A stretch of DNA of 64,000 nucleotides from an uncultured Flavobacteriales bacterium (lineage in GTDB: Bacteria > Bacteroidota > Bacteroidia > Flavobacteriales_D > Parvicellaceae): positions 496,001 through 560,000 of the forward strand of contig CALSRM010000001.1 in NCBI GenBank assembly GCA_943788755.1, read 5' to 3'. Both the position numbers and the translations under genes were made by a program. The notes beneath the pieces were generated by a model that was given only the letters and a program-made list of their open reading frames with translations, was not told where the DNA came from and made no database searches. Within the stretch, counting starts at the first letter, position 1, and each line of letters opens with the position of its first letter. Positions 1 to 11,172 of the stretch are shown here, piece by piece.

Positions 1-2
1 TT

Positions 3-464
3 GGCACATATTATTTTAGGAATAACTTTTATATTGGATTTGCTGTTCCAAATATTTTAAAAAATAAAATTGAAACTTCGGGAATAGCAGCAGGAATAAC
101 AAATTTTGATGCAGCAAACATTCATTACTATCTGCACAGTGGATACCAATTTGATATAAATGACACATGGAAGGCCAATACTTCTATTTTATTTAAGCAA
201 GTTTCAGGTTCTCCCCTTCAAATAGGATTAAATGGTCAAGTTGTTTACAAAGATTTAATCGGTGCTGGATTGTCTTATAGAACAAGTAAGGAGTTAGTAG
301 CAATGATAAATTATCGCATTAATCCACAATTGAAATTGGGCTATGCATATGACTATAATTTAAATCAAATAGGTTCATATTCAAATGGAACACATGAAAT
401 AATTTTATTATTTGAGTTTATTAAAGACAATGCTGTTCCAATCATTGAAGTTCCAAGATTTTAA
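3..464 (+). CDS. PorP/SprF family type IX secretion membrane protein (5' truncated by window edge)
   Basis: Frame 3 is open from the window edge: ...FYIGFAVPNILKNKIET...YYLHSGYQFDINDTWKANTSILFKQVSGSPLQIGLNGQVVYKDLIGAGLSYR...LGYAYDYNLNQIGSYSNGTHEIILLFEF, typical PorP/SprF C-terminus. The ORF track starts only at 270. Confidence 0.85.
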   Translation, partial: GTYYFRNNFYIGFAVPNILKNKIETSGIAAGITNFDAANIHYYLHSGYQFDINDTWKANTSILFKQVSGSPLQIGLNGQVVYKDLIGAGLSYRTSKELVAMINYRINPQLKLGYAYDYNLNQIGSYSNGTHEIILLFEFIKDNAVPIIEVPRF

Positions 465-466
465 AT

Positions 467-2392
467 ATGGAGATGAAGAATTTATACATTATATGTCTAT
501 TGCTAACTGCATTGAATGGAGTTACTCAAGAAAATAATTGGGTGAAAGAGGGTGATTTTAATATGGATCATCATTTCTACAAAGAAGCACTCATATCATA
601 CGACAACGCTTTAGCGACAGAAATAGATTCTTCGGAAAAATTACATGCACAATCGCAAAAAGCTTTAGCTTATTATCGTTTGTTTGATTATGAAAATGCG
701 GAGAAGCAGTATGCAATTATTTTAAAGTATGCCGTAATTGAAAATCCTGAGTCATGGTTACAATATGGTCATATACTTCGAAATAATGAAAAATATGAAA
801 AAGCAATTGATGCATACGAAACCTATGGTTCCTATTCAGGAAAATATTCAGTTATCGATTATTATGAAAAAGCTTGCAGTTGGTCAATTGAGCATAAAGA
901 TTCGATTCAAAATTACCACATTTATCAAACAAATTTAGAAACTGGTGGCAGAAGTTTGGGTGTCGGATATTTTAAAAATGGTTTGGTTTATAGTCAGTCT
1001 CAATCCGAAGATTTTGATATTAAGACTACATTTTACGATATCTCATTCGCAGAGAAAGAAAATGATTCTGTTTTTAAAAATTTTGAAGCCTATCGGGGCG
1101 AATTGAATCGATCATTTTATGAAGGTTCGCCAAGTTTTACTGCAGACCAGCGGACAATGTTTTATACCGGAAACGCTTCTGAAAGAATCAAGTATAAAGA
1201 GCGAAAGAGAAAGAAGAAAGGGTATGAAATTAGCTCCAAAGGAGTTAATATTCTCAAGATTTATCAAGTTTCATTATCTGATTCAGGATGGATAAACAAA
1301 AAAGAATTGCCGTTTAATAGTAATGAATACAGTTGCACTCATCCTAGCATATCAAAAGATGGTCGTACACTCTACTTTATTTCTAATATGGAGGGTGGAT
1401 ACGGAGGCTATGATTTGTACGTTAGTTACAAAACAGATACAGTATGGTCAAAACCACAGAATATGGGACCTGCAATTAATTCAGCGTCCAATGAAATGAC
1501 TCCGTTTTGTATAGAAAATGTAATCTATTTTTCCTCAAAAGGAAACATGGGATATGGGGGAGCTGATATTTTTAAGGCTCAGTTTGATAGTGGTGAATTG
1601 GTAAGTGTTAAGAATATGGGTAAGCCATTTAACACAAGTAAAGACGATTTTGCTTTCGTAATGCATGAAGATAAAGAACACGGGTATTTATCTTCGAATC
1701 GAGCAGGCACCCACGGATATGACCATATATATGGCTTTGAAAAGTTTGAGATTATTTACCCAGACACTATAAGAGGAATTGCAATTAATAGAATTACTGG
1801 AATTCCTATTCGAGGTGTTAAAGTAACTGTAGAACCGGACTTAGAAAATGTATTTCATAAAATAGAAGAAACGGATCAAGGTGGTAAAATTGTATTAGTT
1901 CTTCCCAAAGGTAAAGAATTCTTAGTTACTTTTTATGCAGAAGGATTTGAAGCAAAAGAAATAATGATACCGGCTACCAATAGAGAAGATATTATAGCTC
2001 GCTTTGGAAATCTAGAATTAATTCCAGTTGCGAAAAAGGATAAGATTATAACAATTGATAAAATTTATTTTGACTATGACAAAGCAACGATTAGAGATGA
2101 ATCCTTACCTGCTTTGGACAAAATTCTGGAATACTTAAATTATCATAGTAAAATAACGGTTGAATTAAGTGCACATACGGATGCAAGAGGAAGCGATTCA
2201 TACAATAAGCGATTGTCACAAAAAAGGGCTGAATCCACTGTCAAATGGTTAATAGAGCATGGTGTTGAAGTGAATAGGATGATACCAAAAGGATACGGTG
2301 AGTCTAAACTCGTAAATCACTGCAAAAATAGGGTTAAGTGCTCCGATGAAGACCATATGAAGAATAGAAGAGTAGAACTAAAAGTTCTTTAA
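467..2392 (+). CDS. OmpA family protein with TPR/PD40 region (PorE-like T9SS-associated)
   Basis: Signal peptide, TPR-like N-terminus, PD40-type motifs (SKDGRTLYFISNMEGGYGGYDLY), canonical OmpA C-terminal domain (IYFDYDKATIRDES...HTDARGSDSYNKRLSQKRAEST). Directly follows PorP. Confidence 0.85.
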   Translation: MEMKNLYIICLLLTALNGVTQENNWVKEGDFNMDHHFYKEALISYDNALATEIDSSEKLHAQSQKALAYYRLFDYENAEKQYAIILKYAVIENPESWLQYGHILRNNEKYEKAIDAYETYGSYSGKYSVIDYYEKACSWSIEHKDSIQNYHIYQTNLETGGRSLGVGYFKNGLVYSQSQSEDFDIKTTFYDISFAEKENDSVFKNFEAYRGELNRSFYEGSPSFTADQRTMFYTGNASERIKYKERKRKKKGYEISSKGVNILKIYQVSLSDSGWINKKELPFNSNEYSCTHPSISKDGRTLYFISNMEGGYGGYDLYVSYKTDTVWSKPQNMGPAINSASNEMTPFCIENVIYFSSKGNMGYGGADIFKAQFDSGELVSVKNMGKPFNTSKDDFAFVMHEDKEHGYLSSNRAGTHGYDHIYGFEKFEIIYPDTIRGIAINRITGIPIRGVKVTVEPDLENVFHKIEETDQGGKIVLVLPKGKEFLVTFYAEGFEAKEIMIPATNREDIIARFGNLELIPVAKKDKIITIDKIYFDYDKATIRDESLPALDKILEYLNYHSKITVELSAHTDARGSDSYNKRLSQKRAESTVKWLIEHGVEVNRMIPKGYGESKLVNHCKNRVKCSDEDHMKNRRVELKVL

Positions 2393-2419
2393 TTTAAAAC
2401 AAAAACCCACAAAAACTAC

Positions 2420-2450
2420 AAGAGTGCTGTTAGTCGCACTCTTATTTTTT
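2420..2450 (+). terminator. Rho-independent terminator after the OmpA-family gene
   Basis: AAGAGTGC-TGTTAGTC-GCACTCTT followed by ATTTTTT. Confidence 0.7.
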
Positions 2451-2500
2451 CTAACCAATCATATTTAATATTCCTTATATTTGAAAAAATAAAAGGTCTG

Positions 2501-4009
2501 ATGATGGTAAAACATGCTTTATTTGAGTTAATAAAGTCCATGACAATGTCTGAAAAAAGGTATTTTAAGATATACTCTTCAAAACACGTTATTGGGCAAA
2601 ACAATGATTATGTTCTGCTATTCAATTTTATGGATAAATCAGAAGATTATGACGAAGATATTTTACAAAAACAATCTTTCGTTAAAAATTTATCCGCTGA
2701 AAAGAATTACTTATATAATTTAATACTTAAAGGCTTAAATGCTTTTCACGCTTCGTTTAACTCAAAAACTCAAATCTATCAATTTCTTGAAAGTATCGAA
2801 ATTCTTTATCACAAAGGATTATATGATCAGGCGTTGAAATTGGTTAAAAAGGCGACAAAAATTGCTATTGCCAGCGAGTTATTTACCCAAAGTTTGGTGT
2901 TAAACGAAATAAAAACAGAGCTACTATCTAAGCAGTTCCTTTACCAAGAAGCTTCATTGAATATTGCAAAAGCAAATGAATTGTTAGCTACCATTTCTAA
3001 CTTTAATTCCATTCAAGAGATAACTACTGATAGTTATGGTCAGCAAGTTAAAATTGGACTTTCACGATCCAATGAGGATTCTAATCTTCTTGAAACATTT
3101 GCAAAAAATAAGAAAATCAATAATTCAACCTATTCAATGAGTAATAGAGGACAGATGTATATTAATGGTTTGAATTTAACATATTCCTATTTTATAGGGA
3201 ATAAAGCGCAAACTTTAAAGTATTGCCAGTTAATGACTCATCAATATGAAAAAAATCCCTACATAATTGAATATTCTACTATAGGCTATGTTTCTTCCTT
3301 ATACAACTTAGTAAATGCATATCTTGATAATGGGTTTGAGACCGAAGCTATGCATGTACTGGAGAAATTAGAGAATACCAAAGATAAATTTGGTATTCCA
3401 ACTTCTTATAACATTAGCGCTCGGATATTCTTCTATAGTAATAACATTCGCTTAGGATTATATTTGAATCAAGATAGGTACGACGAATCCAAGGTTCTAA
3501 TTGAAAATAACAAAACGAGTTTAGAAAAGTTTAAAGCTTATGTGGTAAAGCCTCAATTATACGAATACTACTTTTTAGTCTCGAAATATCACATTGTTTC
3601 CGGTGAATATAAAAATGCACTTAGATTTACTAATTTAATACTGAATGACGCCGACTTTAAGCTTCGAGATGATTTACTCTCAGTTGTCAAGCTAATGAAT
3701 ATATTAATCCAATTTGAGTTAAACAGAGACTTTTCGATTGAATACCTAACAAAGAATACCCTGAACTATTTCAAAAAGAAGAAGCGATTATATAAGGTTG
3801 AGAATGAATTAATCAAGTTTATGAGTTTTCAGGGAAAAATTCATAACGGGAAGAGTAGAATGAATGAGTTAAAACAATTACGAGATGCTATGAAGGGGTT
3901 TAAAAAAGATAAGTACGAAAGTATTCCTTTTAAATTGTTTGATTTTGAATATTGGGCAACTGCCAAAATTCAAAACAAACTCATTTGTGATTCGATTTTA
4001 CCGGATTAA
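2501..4009 (+). CDS. hypothetical protein (helical, TPR-like)
   Basis: Long ORF in normal gene spacing; helical composition; no family recognised with certainty. Confidence 0.75.
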   Translation: MMVKHALFELIKSMTMSEKRYFKIYSSKHVIGQNNDYVLLFNFMDKSEDYDEDILQKQSFVKNLSAEKNYLYNLILKGLNAFHASFNSKTQIYQFLESIEILYHKGLYDQALKLVKKATKIAIASELFTQSLVLNEIKTELLSKQFLYQEASLNIAKANELLATISNFNSIQEITTDSYGQQVKIGLSRSNEDSNLLETFAKNKKINNSTYSMSNRGQMYINGLNLTYSYFIGNKAQTLKYCQLMTHQYEKNPYIIEYSTIGYVSSLYNLVNAYLDNGFETEAMHVLEKLENTKDKFGIPTSYNISARIFFYSNNIRLGLYLNQDRYDESKVLIENNKTSLEKFKAYVVKPQLYEYYFLVSKYHIVSGEYKNALRFTNLILNDADFKLRDDLLSVVKLMNILIQFELNRDFSIEYLTKNTLNYFKKKKRLYKVENELIKFMSFQGKIHNGKSRMNELKQLRDAMKGFKKDKYESIPFKLFDFEYWATAKIQNKLICDSILPD

Positions 4010-7000
4010 ATTTACGTGACCCGTTTTTTCCTTAAGGCCAGGAACATTAGCTTCTTTGTATTTTATGCGCCAGACATACGTATCCTGTTGAGCACTAATT
4101 GAGTTTATCGTTCCATCCCAGAAATCTTCAACTCGAATAGTATGATAGATAATTTCACCCCAACGATTAAAAATCCACATTTCATAATCTTCCAATAAAC
4201 TTTCAGAGACAACAGGGCCAAATAAGTCGTTAATACCATTACCATTAGGACTAAACGTATTTGGAACATATAGGTTAAACACATCTACAATCAATACCGT
4301 ATCGCAAAATGTATTTTCACATTGATAAGCATTGTAGACAGTCAAACATATCTCATAATTTCCGCTTGTCTCTTCAAATTGATAAAATGGATTTAACTCA
4401 TTGGAAAACTCGGCTCCATTATAGCTCCATGAATTAGTGCTATTATCTATAGACTCATTGTTAAAATTTACAAGTGTGTTATATGTATCGGGGAAGTCAG
4501 GTAAGAAAGTAAATGCTGCTTCAGGATATTCTTCTACACAAACAAGAGATTCAAATGTTTCTGTGTTGCTACAACCAGACAATGATTCTGTCGTTAGTGC
4601 AGCGTCAAAACATCCTGGTGTATCAAATGTAATAGATGGGTTACATAAATTGCTAACTACACCATTTGAAAAAGTCCAATTGCAATTATCACTGATACCA
4701 ATCGTATTATTAGTGAAGTCAACTGTAAGTGGATAACATCCGTCAACGTAGTCTGCATTAATTACAATATTTGGTAAAGGATTAACCAAGATTTCAATAT
4801 CTAGACTTACCGATGATGAACCGCATTCATCAGTTAATTCAACAGAATATATTGTTGAGTTTTCCGGAGTTACGCTAACACTATTGCCAGAAGCTATCCA
4901 ACCCGAACCATCATTATTAGTCCATGTGAAGTCTAGGTTACTATCTCCACCTATTCCGATTGTTGTTAAAACGAAGCTTTCACCTTCACATATTGAATCA
5001 AGAATATTACCTTGAATAGATAACGGATCAAATAATGAGATAGATATTTGATTGGTATCAGAAGAACAATTATTTGCATCCAACGCATAAACAGAAAGGC
5101 TACTATCGTTAATAGGAGTAAAATTAATAGTAGAATTATCAATACTATTGTTCCAATAATAATCATATCCGGGTGATCCACCAATGGCATTTGCAAGTAT
5201 TGCGATAGAGCTTCCAATACATATTGTGGTATCGTTTGAATTATTAATTGAAACAGAAGACGGCTCTAATATTTCTATCAACGAGTCAATAATACATCCA
5301 TTGTCTTCAATGGAAACAATTATATTACCTGCGCATAGATTTGTTTCAATCGAATTGCTAGAAAAAGCACCCCCATCAAAGCTATATTGAGTAGCGTTAT
5401 CAGAATAAATCGATACAGTGGCGTCACAAATACCATTACATGAAGTTTGTGTTACAAGTATGGAATCATAGCCAATGTTACTAGGATAAAGCTCAGGGGA
5501 AGTAGATATGGAACAATTATTGTCATCTGCAATCTCTATGTTGTAAATATCTCCAATGACAAGATTAGTAACAGTAATATTACCTCCATTATTTGCCAGT
5601 GTTGTTGAAGAAAGAGTGCCATCCCCCTGATTGGTAATGTTGTAATTGCCTGTAAAAAATTCTGGATATCCACCTGAAATTGTATAAATACCTGAGCTAG
5701 CTATGCAATCCTGTGCATTAGGAGCTATGATATCATTTAAAAATGTTATTACTATTTCTGAACCTACTTCATAACAATTGTCTCCGTTGTTATCTATCGA
5801 AGGAATCGAGAGATCGTCAAGTGTAACCGGATAAATATAAATCGTTTGACTTGGGTTGTTAATGAAAGGAGGAGTGTAAGACCCATCATTTGTTAAGGTT
5901 AAGCTAGCATTTGCTCCGGTACCAATTAAGAACTCTATAAAATTGGGGTCAGTAACGCTAGGAACAGCGCCAGACATTGGTGCACTATAAACGGCATACC
6001 CAAATCCTTCGTTTAAACCAATTCCGGGTAAAGAAAAAGTTAAATTCTCTAAATGGATAGATTCGTTCCAACATAAGATATAATCGTTATTTGTTATGTC
6101 GCTCGTATTAGCAATTGTCAAACCAACACTTGCAGTACAACCCGGTATTCCATAAAAATCAACACAAGCAAAGTCATAATTACAATTGTCTCCAATAATT
6201 GTTGTAATTATCAATGTGTAATTTGTATTTGGCGTTAAACCAATCCATTCTGGATTAAACCCGCTTCCAACCCCATTAGCATTTGCAGTAGTTGGGCTAA
6301 TATCAGGATTAGCACAAGCGTTTGAATTGTCTCTTAAAACTGCAGTTCTTGTTACCGTGCACGTAGCACTAACCGTTTGAACAACTCCAACATTACCAAA
6401 AGCATCAGTTGTAACTGTGTGGTAAGTTGTATGCGTCGTATTGTTTAAATCAGCACATGGATCATCACACAATAAATAAGTTCTATCGTCAAAAGTAGCC
6501 ACTCCATCTGCAACACAGTTAGGCGAACTGCAATCACCACAAGTGGGGGGAATGTAAGTAACATGAATAGGGGAACCAATGGAATAGCAACCATCACCAT
6601 CATTGTCTGCTGAGTTTGCAACATCACTTGTATAAGGTAGAAACCATAATTCTGTTTCTTCCAAAGCCGCAGCAAGAAGCGCAGAAGCAGAAATACCACC
6701 TTGGTCAGAATCGTTTGTAGTTAAACCATAATCAGAACCTAAATAACAAGGGTTTGAATTAAAGTCTAAAAGTTCTGCTGCCGAAAGAGGTAGAGTAGGT
6801 TCACAAGTAAATATAGCCCAACCATAAGTTAAAGCACCACCGTTCAAATCTTCGTTTGTTGCTGTAAAAGTAATTGCTTCACAATTTGTTAATTCATATT
6901 CAGTTGCACTAATAAAAGTACCGCCGGTTGCAGATATATCTCCAACACTTGCAGTACAACCCGGTATTCCATAAAAATCAACACAAGCAAAGTCATAATT

Positions 7001-9751
7001 ACAATTGTCTCCAATAATTGTTGTAATTATCAATGTGTAATTTGTATTTGGCGTTAAACCAATCCATTCTGGATTAAACCCGCTTCCAACCCCATTAGCA
7101 TTTGCAGTAGTTGGGCTAATATCAGGATTAGCACAAGCGTTTGAATTGTCTCTTAAAACTGCAGTTCTTGTTACCGTGCACGTAGCACTAACCGTTTGAA
7201 CAACTCCAACATTACCAAAAGCATCAGTTGTAACTGTGTGGTAAGTTGTATGCGTCGTATTGTTTAAATCAGCACATGGATCATCACACAATAAATAAGT
7301 TCTATCGTCAAAAGTAGCCACTCCATCTGCAACACAGTTAGGCGAACTGCAATCACCACAAGTGGGAGGAATGTAAGTAACATGAATAGGGGAACCAATG
7401 GAATAGCAACCATCACCATCATTATCTGCTGAGTTTGCAACATCACTTGTATAAGGTAGAAACCATAATTCTGTTTCTTCCAAAGCCGCAGCAAGAAGCG
7501 CAGAAGCAGAAATACCACCTTGGTCAGAATCGTTTGTAGTTAAACCATAATCAGAACCTAAATAACAAGGGTTTGAATTAAAGTCTAAAAGTTCTGCTGC
7601 CGAAAGAGGTAGAGTAGGTTCACAAGTAAATATAGCCCAACCATAAGTTAAAGCACCACCGTTCAAATCTTCGTTTGTTGCTGTAAAAGTAATTGCTTCA
7701 CAATTTGTTAATTCATATTCAGTTGCACTAATAAAAGTACCGCCGGTTGCAGATATATCTCCAACACTTGCAGTACAACCCGGTATTCCATAAAAATCAA
7801 CACAAGCAAAGTCATAATTACAATTGTCTCCAATAATTGTTGTAATTATCAATGTGTAATTTGTATTTGGCGTTAAACCAATCCATTCTGGATTAAACCC
7901 GCTTCCAACCCCATTAGCATTTGCAGTAGTTGGGCTAATATCAGGATTAGCACAAGCGTTTGAATTGTCTCTTAAAACTGCAGTTCTTGTTACCGTGCAC
8001 GTAGCACTAACCGTTTGAACAACTCCAACATTACCAAAAGCATCAGTTGTAACTGTGTGGTAAGTTGTATGCGTCGTATTGTTTAAATCAGCACATGGAT
8101 CATCACACAATAAATAAGTTCTATCGTCAAAAGTAGCCACTCCATCTGCAACACAGTTAGGCGAACTGCAATCACCACAAGTGGGAGGAATGTAAGTAAC
8201 ATGAATAGGGGAACCAATGGAATAGCAACCATCACCATCATTGTCTGCTGAGTTTGCAACATCACTTGTATAAGGTAGAAACCATAATTCTATTTCTTCC
8301 AAAGCCGCAGCAAGAAGCGCAGAAGCAGAAATACCACCTTGGTCCGAATCGTTTGTAGTTAAACCATAATCAGAACCTAAATAACAAGGGTTTGAATTAA
8401 AGTCTAAAAGTTCTGCTGCCGAAAGAGGTAGAGTAGGTTCACAAGTAAATATAGCCCAACCATAAGTTAAAGCACCACCGTTCAAATCTTCGTTTGTTGC
8501 TGTAAAAGTAATTGCTTCACAATTTGTTAATTCATATTCAGTTGCACTAATTGACGTTCCTCCTGCAACTGATACTATACCGGTACTTGCGGAACAAGTA
8601 GCTGGAGAATAGAAAGATTCACAATGATCTACCATATCACATCCTGCAGGAACAGAGAATGTTACTTCAAGTACATAAACTGTATTTGGAGTTAGTCCTG
8701 TAAATTCTGGATTGTAAAAAGGAGAGCCATTAGCAGTTGTTGTACTTAATGAAATTGCTGTGCTTCCATCGCATTGGCCACCAATAGGGTAGAGTGTAGC
8801 AGTCCTTGTAACTGGGCATGGAGTTCCTCCAACAACTGCATTAACGCCTACAGAAATAACTACCCCAACAGTACCTGTAGCTGAAGAGGTTAATTGATGA
8901 TATGAAGTAAATGTAGACCCATTAATTGGTGTAGTAGAAATATCATTTATTTCAGAACAATGATTAGGTCCGCTAGCTGCGGTTGCATAATCTGGATAAG
9001 GCCCTGCAATTAAACAATCTGGAGTAGTACACGTACCGCATTCTATGTTACATAAATCAACAGTTATAGATGCACCATTAGAAGCATCAGCACAAGCACT
9101 TCCAAAAGAACCTGTCCATATACTTCCTTCGGTAAGGCCTAATCCAACCAGTGTTTCACCGTTTTCATAATTAACTGCATAACTTGTATAATTCCCATTT
9201 GTAAGATCTCCCGTTGCAGCAGTTGTTGTGTAATTTACGCTTCCAGTTGCAGCATTTATTGCTGATATAAACACTATTAAACCTGTTGCATCATCCACAA
9301 CAATAACGACTTGATTATAGTCTGCGTCAAAATTGTAGTCAGCATTTAAAGCAACCACAATATCATCTCCTGAATCCTCACAAACATTTAGCGTGCTAGT
9401 GTTACAAACAGAAATAACTAATGCATTCGAAATGCTAGCGCATCCATCATTTATAGCAAAAATATCTACCCCAATCGTAGGTAAAATACTTGGAGGATTT
9501 GCAATTTCATAATTTATGGCATAGGCACTATAGCTTCCGAAGTTTTGTGTTCCAAAATCTCCAGTAGCATTAGAAGCTACAATAATACCATCTGAATCTG
9601 TTAATACATATACCTGAATATAGCTAGCGTCTGTATTGTGATCTCCACCAGGCACTATTACCACATTGTCTGAAGTGGTAAAATCACAAGCACCATAACT
9701 GATTAGGATGGTTATAAAAACTAATATGGTTGATAAAACTACTTTTAACAT
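3998..9751 (-). CDS. Giant secreted T9SS type B (gliding motility-associated C-terminal domain) protein with Ig-like/PKD-like repeats
   Basis: Signal peptide MLKVVLSTILVFITILISYGA; C-terminus VPNTFSPNGNGINDLFGP...NRWGEIIY...HVNLIR; three ~273-aa near-identical internal repeats. Confidence 0.9.
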   Translation of the reverse strand: MLKVVLSTILVFITILISYGACDFTTSDNVVIVPGGDHNTDASYIQVYVLTDSDGIIVASNATGDFGTQNFGSYSAYAINYEIANPPSILPTIGVDIFAINDGCASISNALVISVCNTSTLNVCEDSGDDIVVALNADYNFDADYNQVVIVVDDATGLIVFISAINAATGSVNYTTTAATGDLTNGNYTSYAVNYENGETLVGLGLTEGSIWTGSFGSACADASNGASITVDLCNIECGTCTTPDCLIAGPYPDYATAASGPNHCSEINDISTTPINGSTFTSYHQLTSSATGTVGVVISVGVNAVVGGTPCPVTRTATLYPIGGQCDGSTAISLSTTTANGSPFYNPEFTGLTPNTVYVLEVTFSVPAGCDMVDHCESFYSPATCSASTGIVSVAGGTSISATEYELTNCEAITFTATNEDLNGGALTYGWAIFTCEPTLPLSAAELLDFNSNPCYLGSDYGLTTNDSDQGGISASALLAAALEEIELWFLPYTSDVANSADNDGDGCYSIGSPIHVTYIPPTCGDCSSPNCVADGVATFDDRTYLLCDDPCADLNNTTHTTYHTVTTDAFGNVGVVQTVSATCTVTRTAVLRDNSNACANPDISPTTANANGVGSGFNPEWIGLTPNTNYTLIITTIIGDNCNYDFACVDFYGIPGCTASVGDISATGGTFISATEYELTNCEAITFTATNEDLNGGALTYGWAIFTCEPTLPLSAAELLDFNSNPCYLGSDYGLTTNDSDQGGISASALLAAALEETELWFLPYTSDVANSADNDGDGCYSIGSPIHVTYIPPTCGDCSSPNCVADGVATFDDRTYLLCDDPCADLNNTTHTTYHTVTTDAFGNVGVVQTVSATCTVTRTAVLRDNSNACANPDISPTTANANGVGSGFNPEWIGLTPNTNYTLIITTIIGDNCNYDFACVDFYGIPGCTASVGDISATGGTFISATEYELTNCEAITFTATNEDLNGGALTYGWAIFTCEPTLPLSAAELLDFNSNPCYLGSDYGLTTNDSDQGGISASALLAAALEETELWFLPYTSDVANSADNDGDGCYSIGSPIHVTYIPPTCGDCSSPNCVADGVATFDDRTYLLCDDPCADLNNTTHTTYHTVTTDAFGNVGVVQTVSATCTVTRTAVLRDNSNACANPDISPTTANANGVGSGFNPEWIGLTPNTNYTLIITTIIGDNCNYDFACVDFYGIPGCTASVGLTIANTSDITNNDYILCWNESIHLENLTFSLPGIGLNEGFGYAVYSAPMSGAVPSVTDPNFIEFLIGTGANASLTLTNDGSYTPPFINNPSQTIYIYPVTLDDLSIPSIDNNGDNCYEVGSEIVITFLNDIIAPNAQDCIASSGIYTISGGYPEFFTGNYNITNQGDGTLSSTTLANNGGNITVTNLVIGDIYNIEIADDNNCSISTSPELYPSNIGYDSILVTQTSCNGICDATVSIYSDNATQYSFDGGAFSSNSIETNLCAGNIIVSIEDNGCIIDSLIEILEPSSVSINNSNDTTICIGSSIAILANAIGGSPGYDYYWNNSIDNSTINFTPINDSSLSVYALDANNCSSDTNQISISLFDPLSIQGNILDSICEGESFVLTTIGIGGDSNLDFTWTNNDGSGWIASGNSVSVTPENSTIYSVELTDECGSSSVSLDIEILVNPLPNIVINADYVDGCYPLTVDFTNNTIGISDNCNWTFSNGVVSNLCNPSITFDTPGCFDAALTTESLSGCSNTETFESLVCVEEYPEAAFTFLPDFPDTYNTLVNFNNESIDNSTNSWSYNGAEFSNELNPFYQFEETSGNYEICLTVYNAYQCENTFCDTVLIVDVFNLYVPNTFSPNGNGINDLFGPVVSESLLEDYEMWIFNRWGEIIYHTIRVEDFWDGTINSISAQQDTYVWRIKYKEANVPGLKEKTGHVNLIR
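6123..8549 (-). repeat. Three tandem near-identical 819-bp repeats inside the giant T9SS substrate
   Basis: ccaacacttgcagtacaacccgg recurs at 6123, 6942 and 7761 (spacing exactly 819). Only scattered substitutions seen (e.g. gggggaatg/gggaggaatg, tctgtttc/tctatttc, ggtcagaa/ggtccgaa). The third copy diverges near 8549. Confidence 0.95.
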
Positions 9752-9757
9752 TCAATA

Positions 9758-10802
9758 TTATTGAGAGATTGTTCCTGCGTTTGCGTTACAACCCACAGTG
9801 CAACCACTAGGAGCTGTAAACAATGAGTTAGATGTTAAGGAACAGCCTAGATCTGCAGAAAAGTTTGCTGTCACATCAACAGGATTACCATCAGAAACTA
9901 AGCCTGTAAGTGAAACAGTTTGTGGACTTGCAGTTATTGAAAAAGATTGACCATTTACATCTAATGTTCCACTTCCTGGATCGTTGGAATAAGTAACGAT
10001 TATTTCTTGTGTATATAAATTAGTCAATGGGTCACAAGGAGACTGAACTCCTAAAGTTAAATCTATTACTTCGCATGGAGAGCATTCAGGTGGTGCTATA
10101 AATAAGATATTATCTGTGAACGTACAAAATTGTTCATCAGAGAAGGAAGCCGTAACAGATACACCGTTTCCATCAGCCGCCAGACCTATTAATGTTTCCG
10201 TTTGAGGACTTCCTGTTATTGCAAAGCTTTGTCCATTAATATCAATCGTTCCACTTCCAGGAGGAGAAGTATAAACCATTATTACTTCCTGTGTATAAGA
10301 ATTTGTTAAAGGGTTGCAGACTGTTTGTGTACCAGCTGATAAGCTTAAAATATCGCAGGGAATGGGAAATGTTATTATTTCTTCACAGGAGGTTCATAAG
10401 TATCATGGTAAAAGACAGTAATTTGACCTATTTGACCATTTGTAGTTATGGTTACATCGTTACAGAATTCTGGACTCCCATTGGAAGGAAAAGATGTTGG
10501 ACAGGTCCATCTCACTGAATTCCCATTAATCGCTCCATTATAGTTGTCGTTTGTTGTTGTCGTTAACACTGCAGGAGTAAAACTGACAATGGAGGTATAA
10601 GAACCTCCCGAGAATTCTATCGCAAACCACTCAGGGTTTCCTTCCAATCCCAAAAATTCTGACAAAAAGTAAAGTTGTAAGTAAAAGTTCCGTCACCATT
10701 ATCTGTTTCTCCATTAAATGTAATATAAGCCTCATCACATGCATTGGATGTTATTGAAAACATTAATAAAGTGGATAGTATTAGTGATTTTAGTTTTTGC
10801 AT
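9758..10802 (-). pseudogene. Frameshifted/truncated secreted T9SS-substrate-like gene
   Basis: Signal peptide and start in ORF 10617..10802 (MQKLKSLILSTLLMFSITSNACDEAYITFNGETDNGDGTFTYNFTFCQ), continuing in 10375..10665 (..FLGLEGNPEWFAIEFSGG..YEPP), then in the frame of 9758..10279 (CEEIITFPIPCDILSLSAGTQTVCNPLTNSYTQEVIMVYTS..). Needs two frameshifts and ends abruptly at NAGTISQ*. Confidence 0.7.
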
Positions 10803-11172
10803 AGTTCAAATATATTTGCACATAAATTAGGTGAACTTATTAAGTTGTAACATTATAGGATTTTGAAAATATGTATTTTTCCAAGGCAAATTTACGCTGT
10901 AAATAAATACAAAATTAAAGAGAAATAGCTAAATAATTAATCAATAATCATAAAAATATAAAAGGTCTGACACGATTTTTGTGATTCTTTCAGTAAAAAC
11001 CTATTAATTGGAATTGGTAATCAAGAAATGACTATTTCCTAAGGTGGTATTTATAGATGAATATAAACAAATTTACAATAAATCTTGGGTGTTATACAAA
11101 ATAATATTTTGGATTACGAACGGACTCAAAAAACATCAATTCCTTGGAATCATATAATCTGTTTGATAGGCT

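Noticed and set aside
738-938. 66-aa plus-strand ORF
   Set aside because: Overlaps the OmpA-family CDS in another frame with no family features.
6445-8265. Minus-strand ORFs at 6445..6699, 7264..7518, 8083..8265
   Set aside because: Out-of-frame shadow ORFs repeated only because the host repeats are identical.
6123-8549. Regular direct repeats suggestive of an array (CRISPR/VNTR)
   Set aside because: The 819-bp unit lies in frame within one long CDS and has no spacers; it is protein-domain duplication.
2490-10975. Shared aaaaggtctga strings near 2490 and 10960
   Set aside because: Short AT-rich match, no larger shared structure.
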